From: Desulfoferrobacter suflitae
Lineage (GTDB): Bacteria > Desulfobacterota > Syntrophobacteria > Syntrophobacterales > Syntrophobacteraceae
Assembly: GCF_022603395.1 (NCBI RefSeq)
Contig: NZ_JAIBKA010000011.1
Location: forward strand, 62,001 to 126,000
Direction of reading: 5' to 3'
DNA: 64,000 nt
Positions 59,731 to 64,000 of this stretch are shown here, in pieces (positions within the stretch are counted from its first letter, which is position 1; every line of letters begins with the position of its first letter). The position numbers and the translations under genes are program-made. The notes under the pieces were generated by a model. That model searched no databases, was not told the origin of the DNA, and saw only the letters and a program-made list of their open reading frames with translations.

Positions 59731-60825
59731 CTACTCTTCACCCAGTTTCCGGATTTTTGGCAAAAAAACCGTGAAGGTCGATCCCTTACCCGGTTCACTG
59801 GCAACCAGAACGCGCCCTCCGTGGCCTTCCACTATGGCCTTCACGATGGCCAAACCTACGCCGTAGCCCTCTTTTTTTTCGGCGTCCCTTCCGCGATGGA
59901 AAATATCAAAAATGTATGGCAGTTCCTCGGGGTCTATGCCTATTCCGTCGTCCCGGACCGTGACCATCACCTCTCCGTCGCTTTCCTCAACGGTGATGGC
60001 CACTTTACCGCCCTGTCGTGAAAACTTGAGAGCGTTGCTCAAAAGGTTTGCGAAGACTCTGCGCAGGCGATTGGCATCCGCTTCAATCACCGGCAGGCTG
60101 GCGGCACTCTCGAGGGTGAGCAGGATCCCCATGGCGGCTGCTTTGGGTTCATAAATACTGAACAGTTCATAGAGTTCCTTGTCCAGAAAGGTGGCGTCAA
60201 AGGTTAAATTCAGCTTGCCAGTCTGCAAACGTGAAAATTCGAGAAAATCCTTGACCAGAAACTCCAGCTTGCTTGCCTCCTTGGTGAGGACTTCGATGAA
60301 TTTACGCGGTTTTTCCTGGTTGAGATCTTCAGTCTTGAGAAGCCGCAATCCAAGTCCATGAATCCCGGTCAGTGAAGAATTCATGTCGTGGGCAAACATG
60401 GAGATGAGATTGGACTTTTCCCGTTCCTGGGCTTTTTTCTTGGAGATATCCTGAAAGGCTTCTACGGCGCCGATAAGATTGCCGCTTTGGTCGAACAGTC
60501 CGGCAGTGTTCATTTCTACGGGAATGGCGTTGCCGCCCCGGCGGCGTATGGTCGTTTCAATGCGGATAATGGGCTCCTGACGGCTGATGACGGTGCGCAA
60601 GGGGCAGTCACGGCTGCACATTCCCCCCTGCAACACATCGCCGCAGTACCGGCCAATGGCCTGCTTTTCGGAATGACCGGTGATTTCTTGTGCCCAAGCG
60701 TTGAATCGCGTGATGCGCAGATCAGGATCCACCGCGACAATGGCCAACGGCAGGCTGTCTATGACGAAATAGCAGAAGGATAGGTCGCTCTTCCTCTGAG
60801 TTTCGGTAGCACTGTCCGTCGACAC
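59731..60825 (-). CDS. PAS-domain sensor histidine kinase with CX3C motif
   Basis: 364 aa, cytoplasmic. PAS domain at ~18-130 with the cysteine motif GGMCSRDCPLRTVI, HisKA (MFAHDMNSSLTGIHGLGLRL; HDMNSS variant of the H box), N box (FANLLSNALKFS), G region (GYGVGLAIVKAIVEGHGG). The Cys motif parallels the CETTC motif in the PAS domain of the sigma54 activator at 26148. No receiver domain and no adjacent regulator. Confidence 0.9.
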   Translation of the reverse strand: MSTDSATETQRKSDLSFCYFVIDSLPLAIVAVDPDLRITRFNAWAQEITGHSEKQAIGRYCGDVLQGGMCSRDCPLRTVISRQEPIIRIETTIRRRGGNAIPVEMNTAGLFDQSGNLIGAVEAFQDISKKKAQEREKSNLISMFAHDMNSSLTGIHGLGLRLLKTEDLNQEKPRKFIEVLTKEASKLEFLVKDFLEFSRLQTGKLNLTFDATFLDKELYELFSIYEPKAAAMGILLTLESAASLPVIEADANRLRRVFANLLSNALKFSRQGGKVAITVEESDGEVMVTVRDDGIGIDPEELPYIFDIFHRGRDAEKKEGYGVGLAIVKAIVEGHGGRVLVASEPGKGSTFTVFLPKIRKLGEE

Positions 60826-61004
60826 TGGTGCGGCCTCGTATACGGGTTGGGTGGAAACACCGCGACGTCACCCGATGGCAGGGGAAATCGCGGTATTTCC
60901 GATACAGGAATGGGGATATGGATCCCGTTCAAGGGATAAACAAGAATTGTGCCAATTGGGGAATTGTGAGGGTGTTCTCTTCGGAGTCCCCCATCGGTTT
61001 GGAA

Positions 61005-61724
61005 TCAGTCGAATGCCATGTGGGTTTTCCACACTTCCCAAACCTTTCCCACCAGCTCGGGTCCCGGTTTGAGAGTCGGTTTTCCCGGCCTCCAACCGGA
61101 AGGCGTTGCCTCTTTGCCCTTGGTTTCGCGCACATGCTGGAAGGCCTGTACCTGACGCATGCTTTCCTGAATGTTCCTTCCCACCGGAGGCGTCAGAACT
61201 TCGTAGCCCTGCACCACCCCCTCGGGATCTATGATGAACCTGCCGCGTGTCTCGACGCCGGCTTCTTCGTCAAATATACCGAATACTTTTCCGACCTTTC
61301 CACCCGCATCAGAGAGCATGGGAAATGGAACTCCACCCTTGACCATCTTGGACAGTTCATTGTCATTCCACATCTTGTGCACGAACACACTGTCGATGCT
61401 CATTGACAGGATTTCCACACCAAGTTTCTGGAATTCTGAGTATTTTTCGGCAACTGCCGAAATTTCCGTCGCTCAAACAAAAGTGAAATCACCGGGATAG
61501 AAGCACAGGAGCACCCACTTTCCAAGGTATTCCGACAGCTTTACCGAGGTGAATTTGCCCTGATGATAAGCGGGCGCTACAAAATCAGGTGCTTTTTTTC
61601 CGACTTGTATCATGGACTTGACCTCCTTGACCGGCGTAGTTTCTTGTGCAGTTAGTGTGTTGCTTGTCTCCCCAACCGGACCCCCGGTAGGGCGTGCGCA
61701 ACCGACCTCCATTTCCTCTCCCAT
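61005..61724 (-). CDS. Selenocysteine-containing peroxiredoxin (AhpC/Prx1-like)
   Basis: 239 codons from ATG 61724 (AAGGAG upstream), with an in-frame TGA at 61473-61475 (codon 84). Before it: [15 protein letters not shown] ... YPGDFTFV; after it: [44 protein letters not shown]. The family motif is FTFVCPTE with the peroxidatic Cys, so TGA falls exactly on it; the Pro after it is Ala. The C-terminal resolving site, usually VCPxxW, reads [13 protein letters not shown], so no resolving Cys is present at that position. The TGA is followed by a SECIS-like hairpin. Reduces peroxides using an unidentified thiol donor. Confidence 0.9.
61445..61462 (-). promoter_or_regulatory. Putative bacterial SECIS hairpin for the peroxiredoxin
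   Basis: On the minus strand TTTCGGC-AGTT-GCCGAAA gives seven perfect pairs and a 4-nt loop (AGTT) at +18 to +21 after the TGA, with G in the second loop position. This fits the usual distance and loop rule for bacterial SECIS elements read by SelB. Confidence 0.75.
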
Positions 61725-62053
61725 ATTCGGCTCCTTTCTTTTCTGATGGGATGGTGATGCTGTGCGGGTCTTCGAGCAAACCAACTTCCGCAACGGAGAG
61801 TTTAATCAAGCAAAACTCGCTCCAACCAAAATAAAATCCGGTGTTCATAAAATCCATCCTCAATAGGACGAAAAATAGATCGTCACCATGATCACTGGGG
61901 GCAAAACAACCCTTCCAGCCACAACTTTCAGGGGCAGATTGTTCCCATGGCCGGGTTTGTTGGAAACGGAATCGGGCCTCGGTGATGCGTCGACCCGGGC
62001 CTGCCGGACGGGCGTGCCGGCCGCAGCCGACAGCATTCAGCCGAACCTGCCCG
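61725..62053. other. Intergenic region, no gene
   Basis: No coding frame or RNA was recognised; it is the upstream region of the peroxiredoxin gene and the end of the preceding operon. Confidence 0.4.
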
Positions 62054-62884
62054 TTACAGTTCGTTGACCATTTCACTCAGCTGTTGACGAGAGAACACAG
62101 GACCGTCGACGCAGACGTATTTTGCTCCGATATTGCACCGGCCGCAAATTCCAACCCCGCATTTCATACGCCTTTCGAGGGTTGTGATGATCTGGGAGTC
62201 CTCGAATCCCTGTTCTTTCAATCCGAACAGCACAAACTTGATCATGATCGGCGGACCACACACGATGGCGACGCGATTATGCGGGCTGGGTGACTCTTCC
62301 GAGAGCACGGTCGGCACAAACCCCACCCTCTCTTTCCAGCCAGGAAATTCGTTGTCAACGGTCAGCACCAGGTTGACGTTTGCCTTTTGCCATTGGTCGA
62401 ATTCATACTGATAGCAAAGGTCGTGCGGCGTTCTGGCTCCATAGATGACCATGATGTCGCCATAATCTTCCCGCTTATCCAGCATGAACAGAAGCAGCGT
62501 GCGCAGTGGAGCCATCCCGATGCCGCCGCCGATGAACAGGATGTCTTTGCCCTGCATGTTTTCATAGTCAAAACCGTTGCCCAGCGGAGCGCGCACTCCA
62601 ACCTGGTCGCCGGCATTCAACTGGTGAATCCGCTGAGTCACCTCGCCCACCCGCATCACACTGAATTGCAGGTATTCCCTGCGAGTCGGCGGTGAATTGA
62701 TGACAAAGGTGGATTCGCCCACCCCGAACACCGAAAGCTGCGCCACTTGTCCCGGGCGGAAGCTGAAGTTGTGCATCACTGACTCGTCCTCGAAGACAAC
62801 ACGTAGAGTCTTGATATTGGCGGTTTCCTGGACGACCTCGCGAATGCTTGCCAGGTCGGGACGATAGGGGTTATGAGCATGCAT
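62054..62884 (-). CDS. FAD/NAD-binding oxidoreductase subunit (hydrogenase gamma/FlxA-like)
   Basis: 276 aa. FAD-binding ferredoxin-reductase fold (LQFSVMRVGEVTQRIHQLNA, GNGFDYENMQGK), NAD pocket (ILFIGGGIGMAPLRTLLLFM, YGARTPHDLCYQYE, VAIVCGPPIMIKFV), and the C-terminal 2Fe-2S site MKCGVGICGRCNIGAKYVCVDGP (cysteines at C-x4-C-x2-C plus a later C). The same fold serves as HydG of sulfhydrogenase, the gamma subunit of F420-independent hydrogenases, and FlxA of the HdrABC-FlxABCD complex. It overlaps the preceding iron-sulfur gene by 14 bp. The start at 62884 (MHAHNPYRPD) is clear. Confidence 0.9.
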   Translation of the reverse strand: MHAHNPYRPDLASIREVVQETANIKTLRVVFEDESVMHNFSFRPGQVAQLSVFGVGESTFVINSPPTRREYLQFSVMRVGEVTQRIHQLNAGDQVGVRAPLGNGFDYENMQGKDILFIGGGIGMAPLRTLLLFMLDKREDYGDIMVIYGARTPHDLCYQYEFDQWQKANVNLVLTVDNEFPGWKERVGFVPTVLSEESPSPHNRVAIVCGPPIMIKFVLFGLKEQGFEDSQIITTLERRMKCGVGICGRCNIGAKYVCVDGPVFSRQQLSEMVNEL

Positions 62885-63938
62885 GATTTTGTCCTTGCAG
62901 GTTTTGTACTGCCTTGCGGATATCAATGGAGACGGGACAGTTGCGAATGCATCGTCCGCATCCGCAGCAGGCGATCAAACCTTGATATTTCTCGGGAAAG
63001 TAGCTGAATTTGTGACCCACTCTGTTCCGGTAGCGCTCCAGGCGGCTGGGGCGCGGATTATGGCCACTTGCTTCCAGGGTGTAGGTGAAAAACATGCAGG
63101 AGTCCCAGGAACGTATGCGCTCGCCGTGTTTGTCTTTCATCTCATCGGTGATGCTGAAGCAGTAACAGGTGGGGCACACAAAGGTGCAGATTCCGCAGCT
63201 GAGACACTGTCCGGCCACTTCCTGCCAGTAGTTCGTGTCGGCAAAGCGCTGCAGGAAATGCTGTTGGCATTGATCGACCGCCAGATTGCCCACTTGTTGC
63301 CTGGCCGCTTCTTCCTGGACTTTTCCGGCGGCGGCCACGTGCAGCTCGGTAGCCGCTTCCTGCAGCCATGCCATAACGGGATGCGCCCGGTCGCTGAGTG
63401 CTTCCACTACGTAGCCAGCGGCGATGGGAGTGATCCACAGATCGCTGCCCGTCCTGTCGGTCGGGCCGCTGCCCACGGAGGAGCAAAAGCAGGCGGAATC
63501 CTGCTGCCCACAAACCATCGTGGCAAACAGCGTCTGTTCGCGCCGGGCGGCGTATATTCCGTCCACAAACGGTCCCGCAGAAAAGACCTGATCCAGAACC
63601 AGAAAGCCCTTCACGTCACAGGGGCGAGCGCCAAAAATAAGCGTTGGCGCCGGCGGGTGCGGGTCCTCCAGTTGCACCTTCTGCCGCGAAGGTTCATCCG
63701 CACTTTTTCGGTAGTCAAAGCGAAACAGGGCTTCCACCTGGGGCAGCACCACTTGTTTGGGGCCCAAAGTGGTCTGATGGTCCAGCACCAGTGTCATGCC
63801 GGGTCGATAGGGTGCAAATTGGATCACCCTTTTCTGGTCCTTGGATGCAACAGGAACCCAGACATCGAGTTGCTCAGAAATTCTGTCCAGAGCTGAATTC
63901 AGTTGATCAAAAGCAATGAACTTGATTGCGGTGTCCAC
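62871..63938 (-). CDS. 4Fe-4S dicluster subunit (hydrogenase beta/FlxB-like)
   Basis: 355 aa from GTG 63938 (AAGGA upstream); a TTG at 63953 extends it by five residues. A central domain with LIFGARPCDVKGFLVLDQVF is typical of HydB/AsrA-type proteins. Two 4Fe-4S binding sites follow: CLSCGICTFVCPTCYC and CCGCGRCIRNCPVSI, near residues 235 and 330. The same pair of subunits occurs in sulfhydrogenase (HydB-HydG) and in Flx/Hdr complexes. Catalytic subunits are not in the window and may lie upstream beyond 64000. Confidence 0.85.
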   Translation of the reverse strand: MDTAIKFIAFDQLNSALDRISEQLDVWVPVASKDQKRVIQFAPYRPGMTLVLDHQTTLGPKQVVLPQVEALFRFDYRKSADEPSRQKVQLEDPHPPAPTLIFGARPCDVKGFLVLDQVFSAGPFVDGIYAARREQTLFATMVCGQQDSACFCSSVGSGPTDRTGSDLWITPIAAGYVVEALSDRAHPVMAWLQEAATELHVAAAGKVQEEAARQQVGNLAVDQCQQHFLQRFADTNYWQEVAGQCLSCGICTFVCPTCYCFSITDEMKDKHGERIRSWDSCMFFTYTLEASGHNPRPSRLERYRNRVGHKFSYFPEKYQGLIACCGCGRCIRNCPVSIDIRKAVQNLQGQNHACS

Positions 63939-64000
63939 TCGAACGTCCTTCAAATTCTTACAGGTTAGGTCGACAAGATGATTCCTCTGTCAGATCCCCG

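Overview
The window looks like chromosome from an anaerobic Desulfobacterota (deltaproteobacterial) bacterium, possibly of the Syntrophobacter type. The signs are rubredoxin, multihaem cytochrome c, many hybrid sensor kinases, two UGA-containing (selenocysteine) enzymes, NifX/NifU/Mrp-like anaerobe-specific proteins, NADH-diaphorase and hydrogenase-type iron-sulfur subunits, methylmalonyl-CoA decarboxylase and a 4-hydroxybutyryl-CoA dehydratase-like enzyme. The genus is inferred from gene content only. No rRNA, tRNA, CRISPR array or prophage was seen.

1-9 kb: a partial SYLF protein, a zinc ribbon protein and rubredoxin (minus strand). Then comes a large hybrid sensor kinase cut in two by an intact IS1634-like element (2644-4559, 16-bp inverted repeats, 6-bp target duplication), and a secreted beta-helix protein. 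9-25 kb: pgi, a gspA-gspB type II secretion pair, a membrane patatin, an RluA-like pseudouridine synthase without the usual catalytic Asp, lon with a following sensor kinase, an unknown 589-aa protein and an MFS exporter. 25-35 kb: a stand-alone MtrA-like corrinoid protein, a sigma54 activator, a NifX/NifU-like pair, a signalling operon (tetrahaem cytochrome, haem-motif hybrid kinase, receiver, receiver-kinase), and an NADH oxidase/CoA-disulfide reductase-like selenoprotein.

35-46 kb: the 4-hydroxybutyryl-CoA dehydratase homologue with a TetR regulator and palindromic operator, then a series of small metalloprotein genes: DUF5320, NifX-like proteins, NifU-like protein, a 4Fe-4S domain protein, Mrp ATPase and a CGGC protein, with a B12/radical SAM enzyme among them. 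46-50.8 kb: a NosL/ABC transporter/membrane protein operon, with a divergent TauE/SafE protein. 50.7-55 kb: a HoxEFU/NuoEFG-like diaphorase operon led by a 41-aa zinc protein, divergent from another NifX-like gene. 55-64 kb: a Cache/PAS hybrid kinase, methylmalonyl-CoA decarboxylase, a PAS kinase, a selenocysteine peroxiredoxin, and FAD/NAD and 4Fe-4S subunits of a hydrogenase or heterodisulfide-reductase complex.

Two points stand out. First, both selenoprotein genes carry an in-frame TGA exactly at the catalytic-cysteine position, followed at the right distance by a hairpin with a 4-nt AGNU loop (bacterial SECIS-like). Second, near-identical -24/-12 (sigma54) promoter motifs precede separate transcription units of NifX/NifU-like, DUF5320, CGGC, Mrp and diaphorase genes. 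This suggests a dispersed sigma54 regulon related to the orange-protein (ORP) system of Desulfovibrio; a PAS-type sigma54 activator is encoded in the same window.
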